Shown here: positions 14,801 through 23,540 of the stretch, one piece after another | Position numbering within the stretch: position 1 is the first letter of the stretch | How the letters are laid out: the number at the start of each line of letters is the position of its first letter | Assembly (NCBI GenBank): GCA_007125435.1 | Contig: SLDF01000321.1 | Location: 1 to 24,235, forward strand | Origin: Saprospiraceae bacterium | GTDB taxonomy: Bacteria; Bacteroidota; Bacteroidia; Chitinophagales; Saprospiraceae | DNA length: 24,235 nt | Reading direction: 5' to 3' | The notes under the pieces: model-generated | The model's input: only the letters and a program-made list of their open reading frames with translations | What the model was told of the DNA's origin: nothing | Database searches by the model: none | Program-made: the position numbers and the translations under genes

Positions 14801-16288
14801 ATGAATGAGCCATTTCATCCTTTAACTTTGGCGCTGATTATCGGTTCTTACTTTTTGCTGCTTATAACCATTGCCTATTTCACTGGCAGGAAGATAGACA
14901 ATAAAAAGTTTTTTTTAGCGGGTAAGAAATCGCCCTGGTGGTTAGTCTCCATTGGTATGATAGGGAGTTCGTTGTCCGGGGTGACATTTATGTCTATACC
15001 GGGTGTCGTAGGTGGGGATGGCCGCAATGCCAGCTTTTCTTACATGCAAATGGTATTGGGTTATTTGGCCGGATATCTTATCATTGTCTATGTGTTGCTG
15101 CCTATTTACTACAGGTTTAACCTCACTTCTATCTATAGCTACCTCGGTAACAAGCAGGGTGAAACGGCTCAGAAAACCGGGTCTGCCTTCTTTATTCTTT
15201 CCCGGCTTATACAGTCTGCATTTCGGTTGTTTTTGGTGGCGATTGTTATTCAGTCTTTTATTACAGGGCCATTGGGTTTGCCTTTTTGGGCTACTGTGGG
15301 TATTACCATTATTTTGATTTATGTGTACACATTCAAGGGCGGGATAAATACTATAATATGGACGGATCCGCTGCAGACGATAGGTATGATATCGGCTGTA
15401 GTATTGACGATAATCGCCATTGCTTCTCAGATGGAGTTGTCGATTGGGGGCTTATTTGCTAAGGTGTATGCGAGTGATTATGCGCAAATATTTTTCTGGG
15501 ATGGTGGTTGGCAAGACCCCAATAACTTCTTCAAGCAGTTTTTATCAGGCGCATTGATTACAATCGTAATGACCGGCCTTGATCAGGATATGATGCAGAA
15601 AAACCTGAGCTGTAAAAACTTGAAAGACGCCCAGAAGAATATGATCAGTTATAGTTTTGTCTTTATTCCTGTGAACCTTCTGTTTTTATCGCTGGGTGCT
15701 ATGATGTATATTTATTGTTCTGAATTTGGTATCCCGATACCTGAGCGGACAGATCAGCTTTATCCTACGTTGGCCTTGAATTATTTTCCCGTCAGTATCG
15801 GCGTTGTTTTTGTTTTAGGCTTGACGGCTGCCGCTTATTCGAGTGCTGATTCTGCATTGACAGCACTGACGACTTCTTTCTGTGTAGACTTTTTGGGCTT
15901 TAATACCGAGGCCGAGGATACACCAAAAGTTAAAAGTTGGCGAAGGGGTATACATATTGGTTTTTCGATTGCTCTGGGTGTTATTATTGTCGTCTTTGAG
16001 CAGGTAAATAATGAAGCTGTAATTACGCAGCTATTCGATGCAGCAGCCTATACATATGGTCCACTTTTGGGGCTGTTCGCTTTCAGCATGCTGACTAAAC
16101 GCCAGGCTCGGCAGCGGTATATCCTGATCGTTTGTATATTAGCGCCTGTATTGAGCTATATCATTGATAAAAACTCAGCCAACTGGTTGGCAGGATTTCA
16201 ATTTGGATTTACGATCATTGCACTAAATGGTATACTCACCTTCCTGGGATTGGTATTGATATCACACAGAAAACAATTGAATCGATGA
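14801..16288 (+). CDS. Sodium:solute symporter (SSS family)
   Basis: This 495-residue integral inner-membrane protein has about 13 hydrophobic helices, starting with LTLALIIGSYFLLLITIAYF. GSSLSGVTFMSIPG early in the chain and VMTGLDQDMMQK in the middle are typical of the SSS family, which imports solutes with sodium. I start it at the ATG at 14801; the longer frame from 14747 overlaps upp and adds a non-membrane tail. The gap to upp is 13 bases and it overlaps nadD by 4 bases (ATGA). The substrate is not readable. Linkage to upp and nadD might suggest a nucleobase or vitamin precursor, but this is only positional. Confidence 0.9.
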   Translation: MNEPFHPLTLALIIGSYFLLLITIAYFTGRKIDNKKFFLAGKKSPWWLVSIGMIGSSLSGVTFMSIPGVVGGDGRNASFSYMQMVLGYLAGYLIIVYVLLPIYYRFNLTSIYSYLGNKQGETAQKTGSAFFILSRLIQSAFRLFLVAIVIQSFITGPLGLPFWATVGITIILIYVYTFKGGINTIIWTDPLQTIGMISAVVLTIIAIASQMELSIGGLFAKVYASDYAQIFFWDGGWQDPNNFFKQFLSGALITIVMTGLDQDMMQKNLSCKNLKDAQKNMISYSFVFIPVNLLFLSLGAMMYIYCSEFGIPIPERTDQLYPTLALNYFPVSIGVVFVLGLTAAAYSSADSALTALTTSFCVDFLGFNTEAEDTPKVKSWRRGIHIGFSIALGVIIVVFEQVNNEAVITQLFDAAAYTYGPLLGLFAFSMLTKRQARQRYILIVCILAPVLSYIIDKNSANWLAGFQFGFTIIALNGILTFLGLVLISHRKQLNR

Positions 16289-16875
16289 GTGCTACACAGA
16301 CACAGAAAATCGGCTTATACTTTGGCTCTTTCAATCCGGTCCATGTCGGTCACATGATTATAGCCAATTACATGGCCACTCAGACTGATCTGGATGAAGT
16401 GTGGATGGTCATATCGCCACAAAATCCGTTAAAGAAAAAAGCATCCTTAGCCAGGGACTACGATAGACTACATCTCGTGCGGCTTGCCATTGGTGATAAT
16501 CTCTTAATTAAAGCTTCTGATATAGAGTTCCAATTGCCAATACCTAGCTATACCATAGATACACTAGTACACATAAAGGAGAAGTTCCCCAACCGTTTAT
16601 TTTGCTTAATCATGGGGGAGGACAATCTGGTAACCCTGCACAAGTGGAAGAATTATGAAGTATTGCTGAGGGATTATAAAATCTATGTCTATAATAGATC
16701 ATCTGAAGAGGATCATCCCTTAAGAGATCATCCGTCTGTGAAGTATTTTCAAGCGCCGATGATGCATATCTCTTCGACGTACATTAGAGATTGCATTAAA
16801 AACAATAAGTCTATCAGGTATCTGGTGCCGGATGACGTTTATCGCTATCTGGAGAATACGAATATGTACAAATAA
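16285..16875 (+). CDS. nadD: Nicotinate-nucleotide adenylyltransferase
   Basis: NadD adenylates nicotinate mononucleotide to deamido-NAD in NAD synthesis. The 196 residues fit the family. The nucleotidyltransferase motif GSFNPVHVGH is at 14-23 and the second signature ISSTYIR is at 162-168. IMGEDNL in the middle is also typical. Its ATG overlaps the symporter stop (ATGA), indicating translational coupling. porZ follows 35 bases later with no terminator between, so read-through is likely. It is cytoplasmic. Confidence 0.95.
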   Translation: MSATQTQKIGLYFGSFNPVHVGHMIIANYMATQTDLDEVWMVISPQNPLKKKASLARDYDRLHLVRLAIGDNLLIKASDIEFQLPIPSYTIDTLVHIKEKFPNRLFCLIMGEDNLVTLHKWKNYEVLLRDYKIYVYNRSSEEDHPLRDHPSVKYFQAPMMHISSTYIRDCIKNNKSIRYLVPDDVYRYLENTNMYK

Positions 16876-16910
16876 ATCGTTAGCTAACCGTATCAACCAA
16901 TAGAATCCGT

Positions 16911-19214
16911 ATGAGGAGGATCATAACAGCCCTTTTACTATTAGTGTCTTTCATCAGTCTAGCACAACAGGACCTTAGAATTGGTGATTGGAAAGCGATA
17001 TTGCCGCTCAATCGCGGTCCTTTTGTGACACAGTCAGAGGAAAAAATTATCTATGCCTCTGATCAATCTATCGTATTTATTGACAAAGAAACGAGAGCGA
17101 TTTCGTCCTTCTCAAAGACAGACGGTCTAAGTGACGCTAATATTCGGTTTGTGAAATACCATAAGCCCACAAAGACACTAGCGGTTTTATATGACAATAC
17201 GAACATTGACCTCATTGTGGATGGTAGGATAAGGAGTTTTAGCCAGATCCGTAATAATACCAATATAACCGGTGGTAAGGTTTTTAATGATGTTTCGCTC
17301 ACAGAAAATGGTAGCCTTTTTCTTAGTTGTGGTTTTGGTTTAGTCGAGCTAAATCTGACGACACTAGAGTTTGGTACGACAACCTTTACGCCTATAGAGG
17401 TTTTGGATTTCGCTGAGTTTGGTGACTTCTACTATATGGCTACAGAAGAGGGTATTTACAGGATTGACTTTACAAGTGGATTGAATGTGCTGGACTTTGG
17501 ACTTTGGGAGTATCTGGAAGAGGAAAGTGGGCTGCCTGTTGGTTTTCCCAGTCAGGAATTAGCGGTACATGACGGTAAAATTTATGCGGGGATAGGTGGT
17601 GGTCTATATGTCTCAGAAGATGGCTTTGCATTTGACCTGATCGAAGAGAGGTTGAGTCAAGAAATACTGTACTTATCAGGTGAAACCTCTGATCTGGCTG
17701 TAGGCTGGAGGTGTTCGGGCTGCCCCAATGAGGTAACCTTCTTATCAGAAGACAATACATTGGTGCGAACCAGAAGTTTTTGTGTCTCCAATCCAACCTA
17801 TGCTATCGAGGATCAAAATGGTATATTATGGCTAGCCGATCGAAATAATGATTTTCGTTTAATCACCGGAGGACCTGATGGCGATTGCGAACGAATAAAT
17901 GTGAATAGTATTTACTCTACTAATATCAATGACATAGATCTAAGGGATGACAGGATTTACATAGCGGCAGGTGGTATGTTGGCCAATTCCGGTTATCGCT
18001 TTATTGAAGATGGTTTCTTTGTATTTGATGGAATAGAATGGAATGCTTTCAACAAGTTCAATGTAGATGAATTTGGGCAAAGAGATATCCGAGACATGTT
18101 GAAGATAGGCGTTCATCCGGAGTCTGATACTGTTTTTGTGGGTGTGTACTATGACGGCCTGATCAAATGGGTAGATGAGGATAATTTTATCATTTATGAT
18201 GAGACCAATTCAACACTGCGACGGGGTATAGGTGATTCTAACAGGATCAGAGTAGCAGGTATGGACTGGGATAAAGATAATAACTTATGGCTAGGGGTTT
18301 TCGATGCTTTTGAATCCATACAAGTGTATCGCAAAGATGGCACATGGCGAGGCATTGCCGCACCCGGCACGAGCAATCTCATGGATGTAGTGGTCGATAA
18401 CTTTGATAATAAATGGTATAGAGTATTCAGAGGAGGTTTGCTGGTTTTCAATGAAGGCATTGACATTGATGATGAGAGTGACTACAGGTTTAGGAGCATA
18501 ACTCCCTCTAATAGCTTACTACCTACTAACAATGTGACATGTATGGCGGTAGATCTTTTGGGTAGTGTATGGATTGGTACTGAAAACGGTATCCTCATCA
18601 TGAACTGTGGTAGCGATCCGTTTAGGCCAGAATGTCGCGGATCTGAGCAAATTTTGGAGCAAGATGGGGCCGGTGCAATATTACTGGGTGGTCAAACCAT
18701 CAATGCCATTGCTATAGATGGTGGTAATCGCAAGTGGATAGGTACAGCTTCCGGACTGTTTGTTCAATCGCCCCAAGGTGATGAGCCGGTTTATAACTTT
18801 ACAGCCTCCAACTCTCCTTTACTTGACAATAATGTTCGCACGATAAAGATAGATGATTCCAATGGTTTGGTCTATATTGGAACAGATAACGGCTTACAAG
18901 TCTTTAAAGCTGAGGCAACGTCCGGTACAGGCGCCTTCAAGCCAGATGTTTACGCTTATCCCAATCCGGTGAGGCCAGATTACGATGGACCTATTGCCAT
19001 CAAAGGCATGGCAAGAGATGCTAATTTCAAAGTAACTGATATCGAAGGGCGTCTTTTGTTTGAAGGCAGGGCAACGGGCGGACAGGCTATTTGGGATGGT
19101 CGAGACCTAAGTGGGAGGAGAGCCAAAACCGGAGTCTATCTTGTATTCGCTACGTTTACGGGTAATTTGGAATTTCCCCAATCACATGTGACAAAAATCG
19201 TCTTTATAGAGTGA
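16911..19214 (+). CDS. porZ: PorZ-like type IX secretion component
   Basis: This 767-residue exported protein resembles PorZ, the surface protein that delivers anionic lipopolysaccharide to the type IX secretion attachment complex. The signal peptide is residues 1-18 (cleavage SLA|QQ). The family's opening DLRIGDWKAILPLNRG follows, then repeated two-component-regulator-type propeller blades (for example SFSKTDGLSDANI, IWIGTASGLFV-like and VYIGTDNGLQVF-like segments), consistent with two beta-propellers. The last 92 residues (676-767) form the C-terminal domain, starting VYAYPNPVRPDYDG and including IWDGRDLSGRRAKTGVYLV, similar to type IX sorting domains. It is close behind nadD, so it is probably co-transcribed, and convergent with bshA. 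A generic propeller protein with a sorting domain is the alternative. Confidence 0.85.
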   Translation: MRRIITALLLLVSFISLAQQDLRIGDWKAILPLNRGPFVTQSEEKIIYASDQSIVFIDKETRAISSFSKTDGLSDANIRFVKYHKPTKTLAVLYDNTNIDLIVDGRIRSFSQIRNNTNITGGKVFNDVSLTENGSLFLSCGFGLVELNLTTLEFGTTTFTPIEVLDFAEFGDFYYMATEEGIYRIDFTSGLNVLDFGLWEYLEEESGLPVGFPSQELAVHDGKIYAGIGGGLYVSEDGFAFDLIEERLSQEILYLSGETSDLAVGWRCSGCPNEVTFLSEDNTLVRTRSFCVSNPTYAIEDQNGILWLADRNNDFRLITGGPDGDCERINVNSIYSTNINDIDLRDDRIYIAAGGMLANSGYRFIEDGFFVFDGIEWNAFNKFNVDEFGQRDIRDMLKIGVHPESDTVFVGVYYDGLIKWVDEDNFIIYDETNSTLRRGIGDSNRIRVAGMDWDKDNNLWLGVFDAFESIQVYRKDGTWRGIAAPGTSNLMDVVVDNFDNKWYRVFRGGLLVFNEGIDIDDESDYRFRSITPSNSLLPTNNVTCMAVDLLGSVWIGTENGILIMNCGSDPFRPECRGSEQILEQDGAGAILLGGQTINAIAIDGGNRKWIGTASGLFVQSPQGDEPVYNFTASNSPLLDNNVRTIKIDDSNGLVYIGTDNGLQVFKAEATSGTGAFKPDVYAYPNPVRPDYDGPIAIKGMARDANFKVTDIEGRLLFEGRATGGQAIWDGRDLSGRRAKTGVYLVFATFTGNLEFPQSHVTKIVFIE

Positions 19215-19246
19215 TTGGTATTGATGGAGTCTGAGACTGATATTTA

Positions 19247-20392
19247 TCAGGCCAACTTTTCTAATCTGGAACCTTCTAAAATCTCAGTGTAGTAAGATTC
19301 GTATTGTGGAAGTAGTATCTCCAGATCATATTTTTTGGCATGATTTAGGGCATTGACTCTGAACTCGTCCAATAGAGCTTCATTGGTTAGCAGCTTTATG
19401 GCTTTATCGGCATAATCATCTATATCGCCCACCTTGCATATAAAACCGGTCTTTCCATCGACGTTAAGTTCAGGTAGTCCACCTATGTCACTAGATATGA
19501 CAGGCACCTCACAGGCCATAGCTTCCAAAGCTGCAAGTCCAAAACTCTCAGACCCTGATGGAAGCATGAATACATCAGAAATAGCTAACAACTCCTCAAT
19601 TGCTTCTTGTTTACCTAGAAATCTAACATCTTGACAAGTCCCTTGCTGACGACATAATCTTTCCAGGTTAGTCCGCTCCGGGCCGTCACCAATAAGAAGT
19701 AATTTAGCCGGTACCTTTTCTAAAACCTTTTTGAAAGCATAGACGATATCTTCTACGCGTTTTACTTTTCTGAAGTTGGACACATGAGTGATAATCTTTT
19801 CACCATTAGGAGCAATAGCCTTTTTGAAATGACCTTTATTGGTTTTCTTGAATCTATTAAAGTCCACGAAGTTGTATATGACTCTAATGTCCTTAGTGAT
19901 ATTGAAGTGTTCGTAAGTGACGTCTTTAAGATAATTAGATACTGCAGTTACACCATCGCTCTTATTTATAGAAAACTCTACGACCGGTGCAAAAGTCTTA
20001 TCATGACCTACTAGTGTAATGTCTGTCCCATGGAGAGTTGTTATTACTGGAATATAAATACCTGATTGAAGCAAAATTTTTTTTGCCATGTAAGCAACAG
20101 ATGCGTGAGGTATGGCATAGTGCACATGGAGTAAGTCCAGCTGCTCAAATTTGACAACATCTACCAACTCACTCGCTAAAGATGATTCATAAGGTGGAAA
20201 CTCAAATAGTGGATAATCTGCCGGATCTACTTCATGATAAAAAACATTCTCGTGAAAACTTCCCAGTCTTACAGGTCTGCTATATGTTATAAAGTGTACT
20301 TGATGACCTCGTTTTGCCAAACCTAGACCTAGCTCTGTTGCCAATACACCACTTCCTCCAAAGGTTGGGTAACATACAATACCTATTTTCAT
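19247..20392 (-). CDS. bshA: N-acetyl-alpha-D-glucosaminyl L-malate synthase BshA
   Basis: BshA transfers GlcNAc from UDP-GlcNAc to L-malate, the first step of bacillithiol synthesis. The 381 residues are of normal length. The N-terminus GIVCYPTFGGSGVLATELG (residues 4-22), LLHVHYAIPHA (87-97) and LHGTDITLVGHD (120-131) are the signature of this GT4 subgroup. The EX7E motif is Glu282-Glu290 (ESFGLAALE). The gene is monocistronic: 32 bases separate it from convergent porZ, and the divergent MerR gene lies upstream. A -7 box TAGCTTTG precedes it. bshB and bshC are not in this window. It is cytoplasmic. Confidence 0.95.
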   Translation of the reverse strand: MKIGIVCYPTFGGSGVLATELGLGLAKRGHQVHFITYSRPVRLGSFHENVFYHEVDPADYPLFEFPPYESSLASELVDVVKFEQLDLLHVHYAIPHASVAYMAKKILLQSGIYIPVITTLHGTDITLVGHDKTFAPVVEFSINKSDGVTAVSNYLKDVTYEHFNITKDIRVIYNFVDFNRFKKTNKGHFKKAIAPNGEKIITHVSNFRKVKRVEDIVYAFKKVLEKVPAKLLLIGDGPERTNLERLCRQQGTCQDVRFLGKQEAIEELLAISDVFMLPSGSESFGLAALEAMACEVPVISSDIGGLPELNVDGKTGFICKVGDIDDYADKAIKLLTNEALLDEFRVNALNHAKKYDLEILLPQYESYYTEILEGSRLEKLA

Positions 20393-20430
20393 TCTTGTTG
20401 AGGTTTTTTAATCGACTTACACTGCGATGA

Positions 20431-20460
20431 CAAAGCTACGATTATTATAAATAAATTCAT
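20431..20460 (-). promoter_or_regulatory. Candidate promoter of bshA
   Basis: On the minus strand TAGCTTTG (20438-20431) matches the -7 consensus exactly. The -33 position has ATG instead of TTG with a 19-base spacer. The leader would be about 33 bases. The same TAGCTTTG box with similar flanks precedes the DUF7935-like gene. Confidence 0.5.
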
Positions 20461-20575
20461 GATAAGCCCTGCTTTAAACAAATTATTGTGCAGTTACAAG
20501 TTTGCAGATATCATGATTTCAAAATATTGTTTGGGGCTGGGTCGAACGTAATTGCTGTGTCTGTAAACAAATTTA

Positions 20576-20606
20576 TTGCTTGTGTGTTTAAATTGCTGTA
20601 GTTTTG
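20576..20606 (+). promoter_or_regulatory. Promoter of the MerR-type regulator
   Basis: TTG (20576-20578), a 20-base spacer and TAGTTTTG (20599-20606) match the Bacteroidota promoter. Transcription should start near 20612. This rules out a translation start at the upstream in-frame TTG (20604), which is part of the -7 box itself. Confidence 0.7.
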
Positions 20607-20636
20607 TATCACGAAAGACATTCAATTTTTACTGAT

Positions 20637-21557
20637 TTGGCTGTGTACTCCATAAAAGACCTGGAAAAATTATCCGGTATAAAGGCTCACACGCTAAGAG
20701 TGTGGGAGAAACGCTACGGGATTATTGACCCGAAGCGAACGGAGACCAATATCAGATATTATCTGGACGACGACTTAAAGAAATTACTCAATATTGCTCT
20801 TCTCAATAAGTATGGATACAAGATCAGCAAGATTGCTGAGATGACGGAAGGTGAAATGTCTGAGCGGGTATCAATGATATCTCAGCAAATGAGTGAGAAT
20901 GATGCCCAGCTTGATGCCCTCACCATATCCATGATAGAAATGGATGAGGTTAAGTTTGATAAGATCCTAAGTCAAAATATTGAGCAAATAGGGTTTGAGA
21001 AAACAATGATGGAAGTTATATATCCATTTCTCGATAAATTGAGCGTCCTTTGGTTTACAGGCTCCATCAATGCAGCCCAGGAGAGCTTCATGGCAAACCT
21101 TATCAAGCAAAAAATATATGTGGCTCTTGATGAACTAAACCGCAGCAATGAACCTTTCGAGAAAACTTTCTTAATCTATCTGCCAGAGGGCGAGACCCAG
21201 GAGTTAAGTATGTTGTTTATACACTACATACTAAAGGTAAGGAATATGAGAGTCATCAATATCGGATCTAATATCAGCTTTGATGATCTTAGAGATGCAT
21301 ATGAAATAGCAAAGCCTGACTATATATTTACAATGATAAATGAGGCAAAATCAAGATTCAACCCTGAGACATATATCCAGAAAGTGTCAGACTTTTTCGA
21401 AGAATGTAGTGTTGTCTTTTCAGGCTATCAAGTTGTTCAGCAAAAAATTGAATCCAAAGGAAATTGCAAAATACTCAATAGCCTCGACGAAGTTTTAAAC
21501 TTTCTAGAGTTCGATACCAATAAGAGTATGCCCGGCGCTTCTATGCAGCATAGCTAA
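20637..21557 (+). CDS. MerR family regulator with a degenerate B12-binding-like domain
   Basis: The product is a 306-residue transcription factor from the TTG at 20637, giving MAVYSIKDLE. A GTG at 20643 is the alternative, and an earlier TTG lies inside the promoter. Residues 3-70 are a MerR winged helix (LSGIKAHTLRVWEKRYGI, NIRYYLDDDLKKL). A four-helix linker and a Rossmann-like domain follow, the layout of CarH/LitR-type cobalamin photoreceptors. Both cobalamin motifs are altered. Wx9EH reads Trp139...Glu149-Ser150. ExHxxG reads Glu186-Thr-Gln188-Glu-Leu-Ser191. B12 binding is therefore unlikely. The gene is divergent from bshA and stands alone. Its targets are unknown; control of itself or of bshA is possible by position only. 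Confidence 0.86.
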   Translation: MAVYSIKDLEKLSGIKAHTLRVWEKRYGIIDPKRTETNIRYYLDDDLKKLLNIALLNKYGYKISKIAEMTEGEMSERVSMISQQMSENDAQLDALTISMIEMDEVKFDKILSQNIEQIGFEKTMMEVIYPFLDKLSVLWFTGSINAAQESFMANLIKQKIYVALDELNRSNEPFEKTFLIYLPEGETQELSMLFIHYILKVRNMRVINIGSNISFDDLRDAYEIAKPDYIFTMINEAKSRFNPETYIQKVSDFFEECSVVFSGYQVVQQKIESKGNCKILNSLDEVLNFLEFDTNKSMPGASMQHS

Positions 21558-21558
21558 G

Positions 21559-21650
21559 GGACACCTCTAAAAGCTCTCTCAGCGGCCGGGTCGCAAAACT
21601 ATTTAGTTTTGCTGTATGATAGTTCACTAAAGATATTATTAGAGGTGGCC
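21559..21650. repeat. 92-base element with terminal inverted repeats
   Basis: The ends GGACACCTCTAA (21559-21570) and TTAGAGGTGGCC (21639-21650) are inverted repeats at 11 of 12 bases. Inside is a perfect 9-bp hairpin (21593-21601 with 21604-21612, loop TT). It starts directly after the MerR stop codon. It may be a tiny non-autonomous mobile element or a structured 3' end. The T-run expected of a terminator is missing. Confidence 0.6.
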
Positions 21651-21742
21651 AAGGATCAAACCTTATTTCCTTGTATTTGTTATACTACTTGTCTGTTTTA
21701 GACGTTTCCACAATTATTCATTAAACTTTCAAAATATTTTCA

Positions 21743-22402
21743 ATGAGGACATTAAAATTTTTATTACCATTATGGACATTGGCTTTACTTCTTGTCGCTT
21801 GTGCTGAAGCGCCGGAGGGAGAAGCTGCTCAGACATCTGATGCATTAGACGCAAAAGAAAGTAGCGGAGAAATATGGGCGATCTCTGATGGAAACGTCAG
21901 CTGGGTCGGAAGTGCACCGGGCAAACAACACAATGGCATCGTAAAGGTAACTGATGGGGGTATCGTAGTAGAAGGCGACCAGATTAAAGGTGGTGACTTT
22001 GCTATTGATATGGCTTCAATCGTTGTTCAGGATCTAGATGAAGACAGTGGTAAGTCTAAGCTTGAGGGTCACTTAAGCTCAGGAGATTTCTTCTTGGTAG
22101 AGCAATACCCTTACGCTAAGTTTTCAATCGTAGAAGTAGAACCAGTTGACGATAGAGAAGACGCCAACTATATGATATCAGGTAATTTGACTATAAAAGA
22201 TTTAACGAAAGGTATTAGCTTTCCTGCCATGATCGAAATGAGTGAAGGTGGCCTAAGTGCAAAAACATCTAAGTTTACTATTGATCGCACAGAGTGGGAT
22301 ATTAAGTACAACTCCGGTGTCATAGGAACAGCGCAAGATAAATTGATTCACGATAAAATCGCACTGGAAATAGATATTCAAGCTAATAGAGAAGCTATGT
22401 AG
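21743..22402 (+). CDS. YceI family lipoprotein
   Basis: This 219-residue lipoprotein has a hydrophobic signal with lipobox LVAC (lipidated Cys20) and an acidic linker rich in Ala, Glu and Ser up to about residue 45. The rest is a YceI domain, an eight-strand lipocalin-like barrel that binds isoprenoid or other amphiphilic molecules. Typical segments are VSWVGSAPGKQHNGIVKV, LEGHLSSGDFFLVEQYPYAKF, ISGNLTIKDLTKGISFP and FTIDRTEWDIKYNSG. It is anchored in the envelope. It stands alone, with a strong terminator after it. The ligand is not predictable. No clear promoter box is seen in the 92 bases between the inverted-repeat element and the ATG. Confidence 0.9.
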   Translation: MRTLKFLLPLWTLALLLVACAEAPEGEAAQTSDALDAKESSGEIWAISDGNVSWVGSAPGKQHNGIVKVTDGGIVVEGDQIKGGDFAIDMASIVVQDLDEDSGKSKLEGHLSSGDFFLVEQYPYAKFSIVEVEPVDDREDANYMISGNLTIKDLTKGISFPAMIEMSEGGLSAKTSKFTIDRTEWDIKYNSGVIGTAQDKLIHDKIALEIDIQANREAM

Positions 22403-22424
22403 TATAGAAGTGTAGAAAATTGAT

Positions 22425-22462
22425 AAAAAAAAGCTCCTCCGGTTTCGAGAGGAGCTTTTTTT
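22425..22462. terminator. Bidirectional rho-independent terminator
   Basis: GCTCCTC (22433-22439) pairs with GAGGAGC (22449-22455). An 8-A tract lies to the left and a 7-T tract to the right. It serves both the YceI gene and the convergent DUF7935-like gene, whose stop codon overlaps the T-tract. Confidence 0.9.
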
Positions 22463-23003
22463 ATATGTGTACGGTCATTTCTTCTTTTATAGCCTTTCTT
22501 CCCTTTGAGATTAGTTGTTCTCCTTGTAGTTGGTGGTAAGTGAACAATTTATTGATGTATTGTTCCATGGTAAGTGATTGCCCTTCTTCATCTACCGATA
22601 GTTGGTCAACAGCGCCGGTTAATTCCTTCGAAATCAGTTCTATGATTTCCCACAATTTATCTGAAATGTACAATTGTTGAGTGATGTTGTGCTCCATTTC
22701 CTTAGATATTGCAATAGACATGTGCATTGACAAGCTATCTATATTGCTTTGCGATGTCTTTAGCCTGCCTATCAAGTTAGGGATAGATATTCTGTCCAGA
22801 TAGACCAATAGTCGCTCATAAGCTTGTAGACGCAGGTTGAGTACTGATTTATCCTGCTCGGCTCTTATCTTTTGATACAGCATATTGCGACGAAAGTTAT
22901 TATGGGTCTCTTGAAGCTTGAGCGTGAGCCAAACAATGACACCGACAATCACAGCAATCTTTCCAAATGAAACCAACTCTAATATTAATTGACCAGAATT
23001 CAT
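22461..23003 (-). CDS. DUF7935-like membrane protein
   Basis: This 180-residue protein has one N-terminal membrane helix (about 11-29, SFGKIAVIVGVIVWLTLKL), then a long helical and charged body. The body has the pattern LRLQAYERLLVYLDRISIPNLIGRL (57-81), an EMEHNITQQLYIS stretch, and a C-terminal helical tail. I recognise the layout as the uncharacterised Bacteroidota family DUF7935; the function is unknown. It probably sits in the inner membrane with a cytoplasmic helical domain. It is a single gene with a clear promoter (23022-23053) and a shared terminator. The short leader of about a dozen bases is consistent with the chosen ATG. Confidence 0.78.
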   Translation of the reverse strand: MNSGQLILELVSFGKIAVIVGVIVWLTLKLQETHNNFRRNMLYQKIRAEQDKSVLNLRLQAYERLLVYLDRISIPNLIGRLKTSQSNIDSLSMHMSIAISKEMEHNITQQLYISDKLWEIIELISKELTGAVDQLSVDEEGQSLTMEQYINKLFTYHQLQGEQLISKGRKAIKEEMTVHI

Positions 23004-23021
23004 ACCTTTTTATTTTAGGAA

Positions 23022-23053
23022 CAAAGCTACAATTATATGCGTTATATAACCAA
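23022..23053 (-). promoter_or_regulatory. Promoter of the DUF7935-like gene
   Basis: On the minus strand TTG (23053-23051), a 21-base spacer and TAGCTTTG (23029-23022) match the Bacteroidota consensus. Confidence 0.62.
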
Positions 23054-23136
23054 CGAATTAAAGTCTTACGATAATTCATTGACCCAATATTGACTCAGAA
23101 TTTCAATCTCTATTTCTGATACAAAAAAGACTTTAT

Positions 23137-23144
23137 TATCTTTG
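23137..23144 (+). promoter_or_regulatory. -7 box of the HesB/IscA-type gene
   Basis: TATCTTTG matches TAnnTTTG, 28 bases before the ATG at 23172. The -33 region has TTTCTG rather than a clean TTG. Confidence 0.5.
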
Positions 23145-23171
23145 TAAGGTCAATAAAAGAATCTAATACAA

Positions 23172-23519
23172 ATGGAAAACGCGACAATAAATTGCCCCAT
23201 AAAGCTTACAGAAGGCGCTGTAAGTGAACTCACCCGTATCATGAATGAGCAAAACATTGCTAAAGATCATGGCCTGAGGGTCGGTGTGAAAGGTGGAGGC
23301 TGTTCTGGATTCAGTTACATCCTAGGCTTTGATACGCCAAAACCCACGGATCAGGTATATGAGTTAAATGGGCTAAAAATTTTCATGGAAAAGTCTCATG
23401 GTCTTTACCTCATTGGCATGGAGATCGACTTTGTCAACGGACTTAACAACCGTGGCTTCATGTTCAACAACCCCAATGCAACAGAGACTTGTGGCTGCGG
23501 CACCTCATTTAACGCATAG
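23172..23519 (+). CDS. HesB/IscA family iron-sulfur carrier (ErpA-like)
   Basis: This 115-residue A-type carrier takes Fe-S clusters from scaffolds to target proteins. The three conserved cysteines are Cys44 (GGGCSGF), Cys107 and Cys109 (ETCGCGTSF). IDFVNGL and GFMFNNPNATETCGCG are family-typical. It is cytoplasmic. It is alone here, with no suf or isc genes beside it, which favours a free-standing carrier. LipA, encoded about 20 kb away in this window, is a typical Fe-S client, but that link is general knowledge and not shown by context. Confidence 0.92.
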   Translation: MENATINCPIKLTEGAVSELTRIMNEQNIAKDHGLRVGVKGGGCSGFSYILGFDTPKPTDQVYELNGLKIFMEKSHGLYLIGMEIDFVNGLNNRGFMFNNPNATETCGCGTSFNA

Positions 23520-23540
23520 TCTAGCTCTTGATGCCGGAAA

